From assembly GCF_010183535.1 (NCBI RefSeq), contig NC_071332.1, forward strand, positions 3,844,001-3,908,000: a stretch of DNA of 64,000 nucleotides, in the 5' to 3' direction. The notes beneath the pieces were generated by a model that worked only from the letters and a program-made list of their open reading frames with translations, was not told the DNA's origin and searched no databases. Made by a program: the position numbers and the translations under genes. This DNA comes from Caenorhabditis remanei (lineage: Eukaryota > Nematoda > Chromadorea > Rhabditida > Rhabditidae). Every line of letters starts with the position of its first letter. The stretch's first letter is position 1. This document shows, in pieces, positions 44,101 through 53,181 of this stretch.

Positions 44101-47100
44101 AAACACAAAATCAAAAAGTTCGGATATCATTGACCAGTTTTGACCATTTTTAGGCTGAAAACTTACTGTTCAGGATTATTTTCAGGGTTTTTGGGCAAAA
44201 AATAGGGAAATTCCTATGATAATACTCAAAAGATTCCCAAAATGCAAATTTTCAGCTCTTAAATGCTCAAAATTGGTCAGTGGCCGAAATTTTTCTGTTG
44301 GGTTTCTAGGTCAGCGATCTCAACTTGAGATTTTGAATCGCTGGCCTAGAAATCCAACAGAAAAGTTCGGCCACTGACCACTTTTGAGCATTTTTCCTAC
44401 TGAAAATTTGTCCTTTTTGTATTTTAAGAGTATTTATCCGAATTTTCACTAAAAAAATTGTTTTTGTTTTAATCCACCCAAAACCTCAAATATCTCTTCC
44501 AGGGCGCCGTCCTGATACTCGGATGCTCTGCAATCTTCGCCAATGGAGCAGTCGCCGCACAAAAAGGAGCACTTGCTGCGGTGCTCTGCGCTAATCACTA
44601 CAATATTCCAGTCATCGTTGTCGCTGAGCATTTCAAGTTTATTGATAAGGTTTGTTCTTGATTTTCAGACTTTTTCGCTTAAAAATTTCAACAATTCACT
44701 AATTTTTACCGAAATTTTTTGAAATTTTACGAAAATTTAGAGTAAAAATGCTTAAATCATCATGCAAATCATCAAAAACTCATAATTTTTAAAAACGGGC
44801 CGGTACGTTTCAATTCAACTCTTTTATTTTTTGCACTAAAAATTCAGTATTTTCAGGTTTTCAGACGTCAAAATGGATGAAAAAAAAAATCCATCAGAAT
44901 TGTAGAAAATAAAATTCTCTATTTTAAGAGCCAGAAAACGTGAATTTTGGTCAAAATTTGACTTTTTTGATATAAAAATCTAGACTTTCAGAAAAATGAG
45001 ATTTCCTGCCAAAAAAGTTAAACTCATTTTTCTGAAAATCTATTTTTCTGCATCAAAAAAAGTCAATTTTTGAACAAAATTCACGTTTTCTGGGTCATAA
45101 GATAGAGAATTTCATTTTCCACAATTCTGATGGATTTGACTTTTTTTCATCCATTGGGACGTCTGAAAACATGAAAATACTGCATTTTCAGTGCAGAAAA
45201 TGAAAGAATTGAATTAAAACGTGAAAAACTTGGCTTCACGTTTCTTGCAGTTCTTTTTTGAGGACTGGGAGACCGTGCCTTCTAACTAGGGAAGGCCCTC
45301 CTTGAGTCAGTGTGGAGATATGGGACGTGATTTGTGTCATTAGAAAGCTGAGAAAACGCTGATTCCAAATATATATTCAGTTTTTGCCCTCGAGGTCTGG
45401 TATTCGAGAAAAACGAGGTCAAAGTTTCGAGTCCTAACAAGTCGTTTACATGAGTAAAATATCGGCAGCGTGGTGTAGGTGGTAGCATAGATGGTCAATG
45501 CACAACCACTTTTTGGTTCAATTCCGTCCGGTCACCAAGTTTTTTTTTTGGTTTTTTGAATTTTGTTATTTTTGGATCGGGAATTGTTTTTTTTTCAAAA
45601 TTCTGTTCAAATAGATAAAAAAGAGAAATTATAAAAACCAAAAAAAAAACTTGGTGACCGGACGGAATTGAACCAAAAAGTGGTTGTGCATTGACCATCT
45701 ATGCTACCACCTACACCACGCTGCCGATATTTTACTCATGTCGGTAAGATAACGACTTGTTAGGACTCGAAACTTTGACCTCGTTTTTCTCGAATACCAG
45801 ACTTCGAGGGCAAAAACTGAATATATATTTGGAATCAGCGTTTTTTCAGCTTTCTAATGACACAAATCACGTCTCTCATATCTTAAAACTGACTCGAGGA
45901 GGGCCTTCCCTAGTAAGAAAAGCAAAGATCCCCCCTCTAATTAGTTTAATTGACCAATTAAACAGTTTCCACTCGAATTGTTCAATGATTTGATAGTGTG
46001 TATCTGAATGTACTCTCATCTGAATCACATGGTTTCAATTCGGTTGGCACCACATTGTTTTTGGTTTTTTGTTTCGACCTGATGTGTTATTCGATCAGAA
46101 ATAATAGAAAAGGAGAGGAATTCCGTGTCCAGCCACCAGCCGACCAACCGGTCCGGTAGCAAGGTTATGACACAGAGAACGGATAGAATGGAGAGAAATA
46201 TTAGTGAACTGATTGGTCTTTACGTGCAGAATTTAGGTGGAAAAAGGGTAAAAAAGAGACATTTTTAGACTAGAAATGTTGGTTTTTGAGTGGCTGGCGT
46301 GCAACTGGCGCGGTTTTTCATAGAATAGCCAAAAATCGATGAACTTTCTGGAATTAGAATGTTTGAAAGTGTCTATACCATATTTTTCGAAGAATTCTGG
46401 CTATTCCAGTGTTGAAACGTGCAGAATTGGGAAGAGAAAAATATGGTTTTAAGTGGAAAAAAGTGAAAAAAACGAGATTTTTTTATTGTTTTTTTAATAA
46501 AAAACTGACAATTTTAAGATCTGGGGTGCCTTTGGCGCGGTTTATCCAGAAATCGCATAGGATTTCTACTCATAACTTTGAAAGCGATGAGAAGTCTGGC
46601 GCACCTTTGACGCGTTTTCTGAAAATGTGAAAACAAGAGAATTCTTGCTAGTTTTCGGGCAAAATTCAAAGAGCTGGGGTGTTTTTGACGCGATTTTCGA
46701 AAAAAATTCTTTTTTTTTTGAAATATAGCCTGAAATTCTGGGTCTGAAACGCCTTCACTGTTATAAAATCCAATGTTCCGATATTTTTTGAGTTTTTGAC
46801 CCCAAAACATAAATTTTTATCAAAAAATTCAACAAAATAGAAAAATTTGCAATGTTGCAGAGTAAAAATCCTAGATTCTGGGTAAAAAATCTCAATTTTG
46901 ACAAATTTTTACTAAAAATCGATGGGATTTTGTAGAATCAGCATCTCTAAAAGTGTCTATATATCATCACATTTTCAGAAAACGCGTCGAAGGTGCGCCA
47001 GCCTTTTCAACTCTTTCAGAGTTATGAGTAGAATTTCTATGTGATTTTTGGCAAAAATCGCGCCAAAGGCACCCCAGCCTTCAAAAATTGTCAGTTTTTC

Positions 47101-47373
47101 CAGAATATCTCGTCTTTTTTCGAGCAAATTCTGGCAATTCTAGGGTAGATTTTAAGGAAAATCACTAATTTTCATCTATTTCTGACTGAAAATTCATTAA
47201 AAAATCTTCATTTTCAGGGTCATGTCTACCAACGCGTCGCACTTCTCGGCCGTCAAAATATCGAAGTGATTCAATCGGATCTCGTCTCGGCCGTCGTCAC
47301 CGATTTGCGGATTCTCGGACCGACGTCGGCGCCGGCTGTGCTCAAAGCGAAGGCGTTGACTGATATGGCTTAG
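38193..47373 (+). CDS. eif-2Bdelta: Translation initiation factor eIF2B delta subunit, about 521 aa
   Basis: Exons: 38193-38240, 38487-38613 (or to 38624), 38676-38741, 38848-39144, 41322-41539, 43243-43749, 44503-44649, 47218-47373. The N-terminal part is Lys/Ala/Glu-rich and disordered (KARKAAKAAEKKARAEKSQ), as in eIF2B delta. The C-terminal half is the Rossmann-like fold shared by alpha, beta and delta: FKKVVVFDWCPVVNYVLL, HVKSFVERGYNVKYVTMKGA, GAVLILGCSAIFANGAVAAQ, ALAAVLCANHYNIPVIVVAE, SDLVSAVVTDLRILGP. SAIFANG matches the human HALLANG block. eIF2B exchanges GDP for GTP on eIF2 in the cytosol; delta is in the regulatory core that senses phosphorylated eIF2. The exon 2-3 junction has a frame problem (see finding). 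Introns 4, 5 and 7 exceed 1.7 kb and are full of A/T-run palindromes. Confidence 0.9.
39180..41310. repeat. eif-2Bdelta: AT-rich inverted repeats in eIF2B delta intron 4
   Basis: A block of about 190 bp (GAAAATGGTCCGGATTTTT, GAGTAGAAGACAAAGATTCA, TTTCCCATGAGAAATC, AGACACTTTCAAACACGGGA) occurs forward at about 39915-40110 and 40610-40800, and inverted at about 40085-40285 and 40785-40985. This gives two large palindromes side by side. Weaker copies run from 39430 and to 41300. A/T runs are dense and regular. Confidence 0.75.
41560..43240. repeat. eif-2Bdelta: Inverted repeats in eIF2B delta intron 5
   Basis: Left blocks (GAATTCTGGACATGAAATTT, GTTTAAAGTGCGATTATAAC, TACCGTCTCTATACCGAAAT) from 41655 to 42060 return inverted from about 42100 to 42520. 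Two copies of the CAAGGCCCGG fold-back follow: 42595-42830 (complete) and 43032-43220 (left arm only, reaching the exon acceptor). No gene is seen. Confidence 0.65.
43960..44400. repeat. eif-2Bdelta: GTGGCCGAAC-type palindromes in eIF2B delta intron 6
   Basis: 44270-44392 is a compact palindrome: GGTCAGTGGCCGAAATTTTT with TTGGGTTTCTAGG on the left, and CCTAGAAATCCAA with GTTCGGCCACTGACC on the right. A worn relative lies at 43960-44130, and others in the spacer at 47590-48070. Confidence 0.7.
44800..45240. repeat. eif-2Bdelta: Palindrome of about 420 bp in eIF2B delta intron 7
   Basis: Left arm: GTTTCAATTCAACTCTTTTA, AGACGTCAAAATGGATGAAA, CCATCAGAATTGTAGAAAAT. The right arm repeats them inverted, ending AAAGAATTGAATTAAAACGT. 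The centre is near 45000 (CCTGCCAAAAAAGT). Confidence 0.8.
45270..45925. repeat. Family C palindrome with nested tRNA-like arms
   Basis: The outer arms match family C at 1365-2084 (CTAGGGAAGGCCCTCCT...GGAAAGCTGAGAAAACGCTG...GAGAAAAACGAGGTCAAAG), with inverse copies to 45914. Where the other copies have a short loop, this one carries a second palindrome of about 275 bp whose arms are tRNA-like (separate entry). It lies in eIF2B delta intron 7. Confidence 0.85.
45463..45735. repeat. Inverted pair of tRNA-like sequences
   Basis: The plus-strand arm, about 45470-45540, contains TGGTGTAGGTGG, a full A-box match, and GGTTCAATTCC, a full B-box match, 40 bases apart, bounded by GGCAGCG and CGTCCGGTCACC. 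The other arm, about 45655-45728, is its reverse complement with no difference that I can see. The loop is T-rich then A-rich. Acceptor-stem pairing is poor, so this is probably a tRNA-derived repeat able to recruit Pol III rather than a working tRNA. Confidence 0.6.
46510..47100. repeat. eif-2Bdelta: Fold-back repeat in eIF2B delta intron 7
   Basis: The left arm at about 46515-46630 (CTGGGGTGCCTTTGGCGCGG, TCTGGCGCACCTTTGACGCG) returns inverted at about 46975-47085 (CGCGTCGAAGGTGCGCCAG, CGCGCCAAAGGCACCCCAG). The loop is 345 bp. The phrase GGCGCACCTTTGACG also occurs near 22630, in the SWEET gene. Confidence 0.75.
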
Positions 47374-48253
47374 GGGGAAGGAATCTTGTTGGAATTTAAT
47401 TTTTTTTTTAATTAGAGAAATTGAAATTTTAGAGACTTTTTTTGCTGTAAAAACGACGGGTTCCCTCTCACGTTATTGTGTTTTTTTTTTCGTTGCATGT
47501 GTTCATTTTTCCATTTTTCCGTTAATAACCTGTTTACTGCTCTTGAAAATCTGAAATTATGCTGAAAATGAGGTTGTTAGCTAAAAAGCAGCTGGTGGCC
47601 GAACTTTTTCATTTTTTTGGTTTCTAGGCCACGAGTCGAAATTTTCTTCCATTTTGAGGTTTACTGCATTTTTTTAACGAAATTTCTAGATTTTTTCGTC
47701 TGAAATTCCAAAAGGTGGCCTAGAAACCCAAATTATGAAAAAGTTAGGTCACCACCCGTTTTCGTCTGAAAATCGCGTTTTTTCAAATTATTTTGACATA
47801 ATTTCAGTTTTTTTTTCCCTTTTTTCGTGCTCCTCGTTTTTGAAAATCTGGATTTTTGGCCAAAAAACGAGAAAATCACGATTTGCAGGCCAGAAATTTT
47901 ATGTGGCCGAACTTTGTGAGTTTCTAGGCCACCAGAGCAATTTTCTCCATTTCAAGTTTTACTGAATTTTAACGGATTTTCTCGAAATTTTCGTCTAAAA
48001 TTCACAAAAGTCCACTAGTGGCCTAGAAATTCAAGTTAAGAAAAAGTTAGGCCATCGGATTTTCAGATTTTCAATGTTCTTGTCCCCATACGCAATTTTT
48101 TTTCCGTGTTCACTCATATCAAGTTATAAAAGTTTATTGTATCAAAAAATCAAAAAAAAAAAGAAGAAAATAACAAAAAACCCGTAATGTTATAGAATAG
48201 GTAAATAGAGGGACTATGTACAAATACAAGTGGTGTCTAGAACTTGAAAAAAT
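47374..48253. other. Convergent spacer, 3' ends of eIF2B delta and the CPG4-like gene
   Basis: Repeats of the GTGGCCGAACTTTTTC / TTTCTAGGCCAC type lie at 47590-47755 and 47900-48060, each forming a hairpin. AATAAA for the minus-strand gene is at 48133-48138 (TTTATT on plus), 116 bp beyond its stop. No canonical AATAAA was found after the eIF2B delta stop. Confidence 0.55.
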
Positions 48254-50327
48254 CTAAAATAGGAAAATCACCGGGATTACGGTAGCCAAAAAAATCGATA
48301 AAACACTTCCAGCTCTAACAAGTGGTGCCTGTACTAGTTTAGGGTGGGTGATCGGGTGATCCGCCACAATATTACTCTGAGCAACGACATTGTCGTCTTC
48401 TCCTTTGGGCGGAGCCGATGGAGTCGGCATACGGTAGGTCTTGACGTCAGCACAGACCTGGGGCCATTTGGCGACCGCATTTGTATCCAAAGCCATCTTT
48501 TCCATACTGGCAAAAGAGCGGCGGGTTAGGTCGATGACGAGTTGCGCGGTCTCCGAATCGCATTCATGAGCAATGGTTGGCACGTCACAGTGCAATGTGC
48601 ACGTGATGTATTCACAACCTTGAGCCAAATACTGCTCCGCGCGTGTCGTATCTCCACTGAGCACCAGATTCTTAAAGTTTTCGGTCATTGAGGAAACGGC
48701 GTCGTGGTGAGGGGTACAGGTTTTCACGCAATCCTTATTCGGCTTCATTTTGATAAGGCAGGGGAACTTCTCGCGGATTTTGTCGAAATTGTAGACACAA
48801 TAGTGGTCGATTATCTCGGAACTACGCATTAGAAGTTGGTGTAGGAAGCCTGGCGTGCATTTTGATTCGCAGCTTTGGAAGTTGTGGTAGATTCTGGAAG
48901 AATGCTTTCTTAAGAAAAATGATTTTTATTTGCGGATTTTGGAGCAAAAAAATTTGAATTTCCCGCGGAAAAGTACCGTGGAGCGAACTTGCAATCGCAA
49001 AATTTTGAATTTGGCGCGAAAAAGTTCGATGGAGCGAGCTTGCAATCGCAAAATTTTGAATTTCGCGCCTATCGGTAAAGCGGCGCGGTTGCGTAGCGAT
49101 TTTTTTTTTGGAATTTTGGGATTTTGAACCTCCCGCGGAATTAAGGATTGAGGATGCGACGCGGTCGCGTAGCGGTTTTTCGATTTTCTGGCGATTTTAG
49201 TGATTTTTTGAAAATTTTGAATAGTTTTGAACGAATCTCTATAGAGCGCTATTCGAAATTCAACTTTTTTTTTTGAAAATTTTAAATTCCCGCCAAAACG
49301 GTAAAAGTCCAATAGAGCAATCTTGCATCTGACCGAAGTTTGAACGCAAATTTTAGAAAATAATAACGTTTTAAAGTCAGCAAATACGCTCCATTGGAAA
49401 TGAGCGAAAATTCGAATTTCCCGCGAATTAAGGGTGCGAGGCGGTTCATTTTTTCAAACATTTTTTAAAAGTTCGATGGAGCGCACTTTCAACTTTTTTT
49501 TCAATTTTTTACAGAAAAATTCTGAGTGCAATGGAGCGAACTCGCTATAAATCTTTATTTTCAATGTTTTTTATTGTAAAATCGTGTATTTTTTGCGGAA
49601 AACTTGAAAAAGTCCAATAGAGCGAATTTGCATACAAACACAGCGAAAAAATAAAATTCAATTTTTTTTTGAAAATTTTTTGAAAAATAGTTTCCGATGA
49701 ATTAGTGGAAAAATATACTCATTTTTATGGAAATTTCAAAAAAAAATTGAAGATTTTCATCTAAAATCACACAAAAATGGTAAAAAATGGAGCGAATTTG
49801 CGAAAAAAAAAATTCGACTTTTTTTTTCAAATTTTTTATTTATTCTTCACATCAATTATCAAACAATTTTCCCCAATTTTTCCTTCATTTCCCTCAAAAA
49901 CACATCAATCTAGTTTTTGTTAAGAGCCGATGCACCATATTCGTACCGAACGCACCACCGACGCGCCAGCTCCCAATAAACTGATAAACTCACTTGCAGA
50001 ACTTCTCAAAGAAAGTAGTATTCGAGAAAGATGTCAAAAAGTCGTTGAAATTCAGTTGCATAAGAGAAGAAGCACGGTCTTGGCCGATTTGCGAACGGAT
50101 ATTGTCCATGAATTGGAATGCACACTGACCGGCGCAAGAGTCGGCGGATGAGTCGGTGGTATGAGGTCTGGAAGTTAATTGGGTAATTAACTCTGAAGGT
50201 AATTAGTGATAGTTACTTACGCCACTGTCGGGATAGCTGGGTCCAAAGTGTGGGTCGCTTGGGGGTCGAAGGCGAATGTAGTGGTGGAGAGGATTAGGAG
50301 CAGTCCTAGCAGAGCGGCGGTTTTCAT
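48254..50327 (-). CDS. CPG4-domain-like secreted, probably GPI-anchored protein, 306 aa
   Basis: Exons on the minus strand: 50221-50327, 49994-50167, 48254-48893; phases 2 and 2 keep frame. It starts with a signal peptide (MKTAALLGLLLILSTTTFAF). The middle has evenly spaced cysteines (SCAGQCAFQFMDN, FFEKFC, SCESKCTPGF, HYCVYNFDKIREKFPCL, DCVKTC, GCEYITCTLHCDVP, ECDSETAQ), resembling the CPG4 domain of worm chondroitin proteoglycans. A Pro/Ser linker (PTPSAPPKGEDD) and a hydrophobic end (VLSIFLATVIPVIFLF) with no basic tail suggest a GPI anchor. CPG proteins bind chondroitin in eggshell and other matrices; that role is inferred from the domain only. No clear SGxG attachment sites were noticed. 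Family call moderate, gene structure strong. Confidence 0.8.
48935..49800. repeat. Dispersed GAGCGAACTTGC motif in CPG4-like intron 2
   Basis: Variants of ATRGAGCGAACTTGC recur at uneven spacing: near 48979, 49030, 49311, 49390 (inverted), 49475, 49530, 49617 and 49787. They are separated by CGCAAAATTTTGAATTT and T-rich runs. CCCGCGGAA and GCGACGCGGTCGCGTAGCG words sit between them. There is no palindrome or fixed unit, and no gene is seen. Confidence 0.55.
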
Positions 50328-50760
50328 GGTTGGGGGGGTCCTAAACTGAAAAGTTAAGAATATCTTGAAAATCGACGTCTTCTTATTCTGGTTCAGAATC
50401 CCTCCCCTCTGTCATTTTTTCATGGAGAACGCCCACTTTTTTTCTCCTTCTCCCCCGCCGAGAAGACAATGGTCGAGAGGGAAAAGAAGAAGAAAAAGAA
50501 GACGTCTTCTTCTTCAGAAGTTGTGTAATGAGAGAAAGAGGACGATGATAATGATTACAAGGTTACACAAGACATCGACACAAAACCTCTTCTTCTTGTT
50601 TGTTCGAGAATTGAATGAGGAGGTCAAATGATAAGGGACACGGAAAGAGTGGGAGAGATGAAGCTTGTTTAGGAAAATGGACAAAGATTCTGAAGGTGTG
50701 ATGTGACATGCATTGTTTCAGATTTAGGTGATTGATGTCAGACAACCAAGTAGCGGAAAA
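50328..50760. other. Upstream spacer of the CPG4-like gene
   Basis: A purine tract (GAAGAAGAAAAAGAAGACGTC) and otherwise ordinary sequence. It would contain the minus-strand promoter. A hairpin at 50752-50785 (ACCAAAGGC TATC GCCTTTGGT) marks the start of the repeat block that follows. Confidence 0.4.
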
Positions 50761-52030
50761 CCAAAGGCTATCGCCTTTGGTTTTTGATATTGGTTGAGAT
50801 CGGTTGAGATCGGCGGTTACATTCGAGATCCCGTCACGGTCTCCCCTTTTACTTCATTTTTATCAAAACTACATAATCTGGTAGATCAAATCCCGTTCTC
50901 CATTTTTGTAGTTGACAACATTTTGATAGCTTCTCACCCCTTCGAGATATACGGCTTTGAAGTTAACTACACAGTTGAAACCTCACTCTTCAAAATCAGA
51001 ATACTTTGACATCCAGTTACGGACTTTTTTCTTTGTTTAACTATAACAAAAATTATATGGATGTGTAGATCAAAAATAGGGCTTTATTTTTGCAGTTGAC
51101 AACTTTTTGATAGCTATTCACGTTTTTGAGATATGCGCCTTTAAAGAGTCTAGCTTCTCTGCGCCTTCTCCCCTTTCCTTCCAGCTACCTATCTTTAAAG
51201 GCGCATATCTCGAAAATTTGAATAGCTATCAAAAAAGTTTTAACTACAAAAATGTAGCCCTATTTTTGGTCTACACAACCATATAGGTTTCAAACCGGTG
51301 GCAATAAAAGAGAAGCCCGTGACAGGATGTCAAATAGTTGAAAACTCACTCTTCAAAATTGGAGTGCTTTGACACCCCGTCACGTACTTTTTTCTTTTTC
51401 AACTATAACAAAAGTTATTTGGTTATGTAGATTAAAACTAGTATTATATTTTCGTAAAAAGTTTCGATTGATTATCGGAAAAAATTGAGATAAAATAGTT
51501 GATTTGGGCTTCAAAAAACAAATTTTCTTTTAAAAATTTTAGTAAAAAATTGTCTAACTTTGAAGTTGTATTACAGGTTTTGCTTCAGCCCTAGCTTTTT
51601 TATTTTTAGTTAAACTTATAGGGCAGCTCAAGGGCTATACTTTTGTAGTTGACAACTTTTTGATAGCTATTCACCCTATTGAGATATGCGCCTTTAAAGT
51701 CTAGCTTCTCTGCGCTCTCCTCTCATTCCTCCTTCTAGCAACCTATCGTTAAAGACGCATATCTCAAAAACGTGAAGAGCTATCAAAACGTTGTCAATTA
51801 CAAAAATGAAAATCTAGATTTGATCTACAAAAAACATATAAATTCAAAAGTTAAAACCTAAAATTCAGCCTGTGACAGAATCTCAAAGTTATTATATTTT
51901 TCATCAAAAACTCAGAACTTGACTAACTTCAAAGCTCCATATCTCAAGACTCTATCTACGGTGATACGATGAAATAATTAATTACAAAAATGTAGCCCTA
52001 TTTTTGATCTATTCAAAACATGTAAATTTG
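50760..52030. repeat. Family A repeat block
   Basis: It starts with GGTTGAGATCGGTTGAGATC and GATCCCGTCACGG, then two copies with arms at about 51060-51290 and 51600-51840. Their cores are shortened (TAGCTTCTCTGCGCCTTCTC without the left GAGACGCAGAGAAG). Half copies lie between and after. Confidence 0.8.
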
Positions 52031-52346
52031 AAAATGTGGGAAAAATTCTGATTCCGTGAGAATAAGTCAAAGCCAGTCAATTTTAGGAAAAAAAAATTAT
52101 TTTAATTTTTAAATTTAAATTCTTAAAATTTTTAATAACTCTGATCATTTATTCAAAATCAGTGAAAACGACCTCTCAAAATACCGAATTCAAAATTTTC
52201 AAACACTTTTCAATAGAACGCGATTGCAAGACCGAGAAATATACTGTAAAGCAAATTTCCAACTAAAAACTCAATGGAAAAATGTCAAAAACAGAAAAGA
52301 GCTCCTCCTGCTTACCCACAAAAAACAACAAGATTAAAAGAGAGGA

Positions 52347-52623
52347 TACCGTAATTACTGTTTTATAACGGCACCTGTAATAGAACGGCACCTGTATTAT
52401 AACGGCACCCCATCTATACTCAGAATTCATGAATGTGATCATCCCGGTGTCTTTTTTTGGTTATGATTATAAGCAGCGTGATTAGTAACTTCTTGATCGG
52501 CCGATAGAACTCCCAAAAAAATTTTTCCGGTAAATTTTCAATAAGTTTCTGAAACCACAAAATTTCTCTGGGACCCGGTTGAAAAATATAACGGCATGCC
52601 GTTATAATACAGTATTTACGGTA
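52347..52623. mobile_element. Small inverted-repeat element with TACCGTAA ends
   Basis: Left end TACCGTAATTACTGTTTTAT then AACGGCACC; right end GGTGCCGTT-like text, then ATAATACAGTATTTACGGTA. If TA is the target duplication, the element is about 273 bp and may be Tc1/mariner-derived. Three ATAACGGCACC-like words lie inside the left arm, and a stray copy (TATTATAACGGCACCC) occurs at about 28495 in a haao-1 intron. Confidence 0.6.
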
Positions 52624-52824
52624 ATAATGAAATAGAAAAAGAAAGAAATTTGAATTGAAACCGACTAGTGTCTAACCACCCATGCCCTCCCTCCCCCACT
52701 CTTTCTTCTCTTTTTATAAAGAGAGAAACTGGAAATTCAGAGAAGCTTTTCGGGTCATTTACTACTTTCTCCTCATCTCTTTTGTTTGAAAAACAGCGAC
52801 TAAAAAAGAAAAAAAATGATTTGG

Positions 52825-52895
52825 TGGGGACAAAACCTGAACCACCGACCTGTTGGGTGAAAAAGCAGCGCACTGCCGACTGCGCCACCGATGCA
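52825..52895 (-). other. tRNA-like sequence
   Basis: On the minus strand, GCATCGGTGGCGCAGTCGGC starts like a tRNA with an A box (TGGCGCAGTCGG), and GGTGGTTCAGGTTTTGTCCC supplies a B-box-like segment about 45 bases on. The anticodon arm does not pair well, so a decayed tRNA or tRNA-derived repeat is likelier than a working gene. The stretch 52900-53180 shows nothing further. Confidence 0.45.
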
Positions 52896-53181
52896 CACAG
52901 CTTAGTGGATGGGGAGGGCGTATAGAAAAGCAGTGGATTTTGATGGTGGGTCGCGCGGCGAAGGTGCGCCAGTCCAGAAGTAGATGAGGCGAAAGATTAT
53001 GAAAAAAGCCTTTATTATGAAAAGCGGAAGACGTGATTCGATTTCTATGTAATACTGATGTCATATACATTACTTTTTTGACTGACTGACAACAGGAAGA
53101 AGAAGAAGAAGTGGAGATCAAAAAGAGAAAGGAGAGGGGATCGATTCATACAGAAAATCTTCAATACAGAATCTTTTTCAA

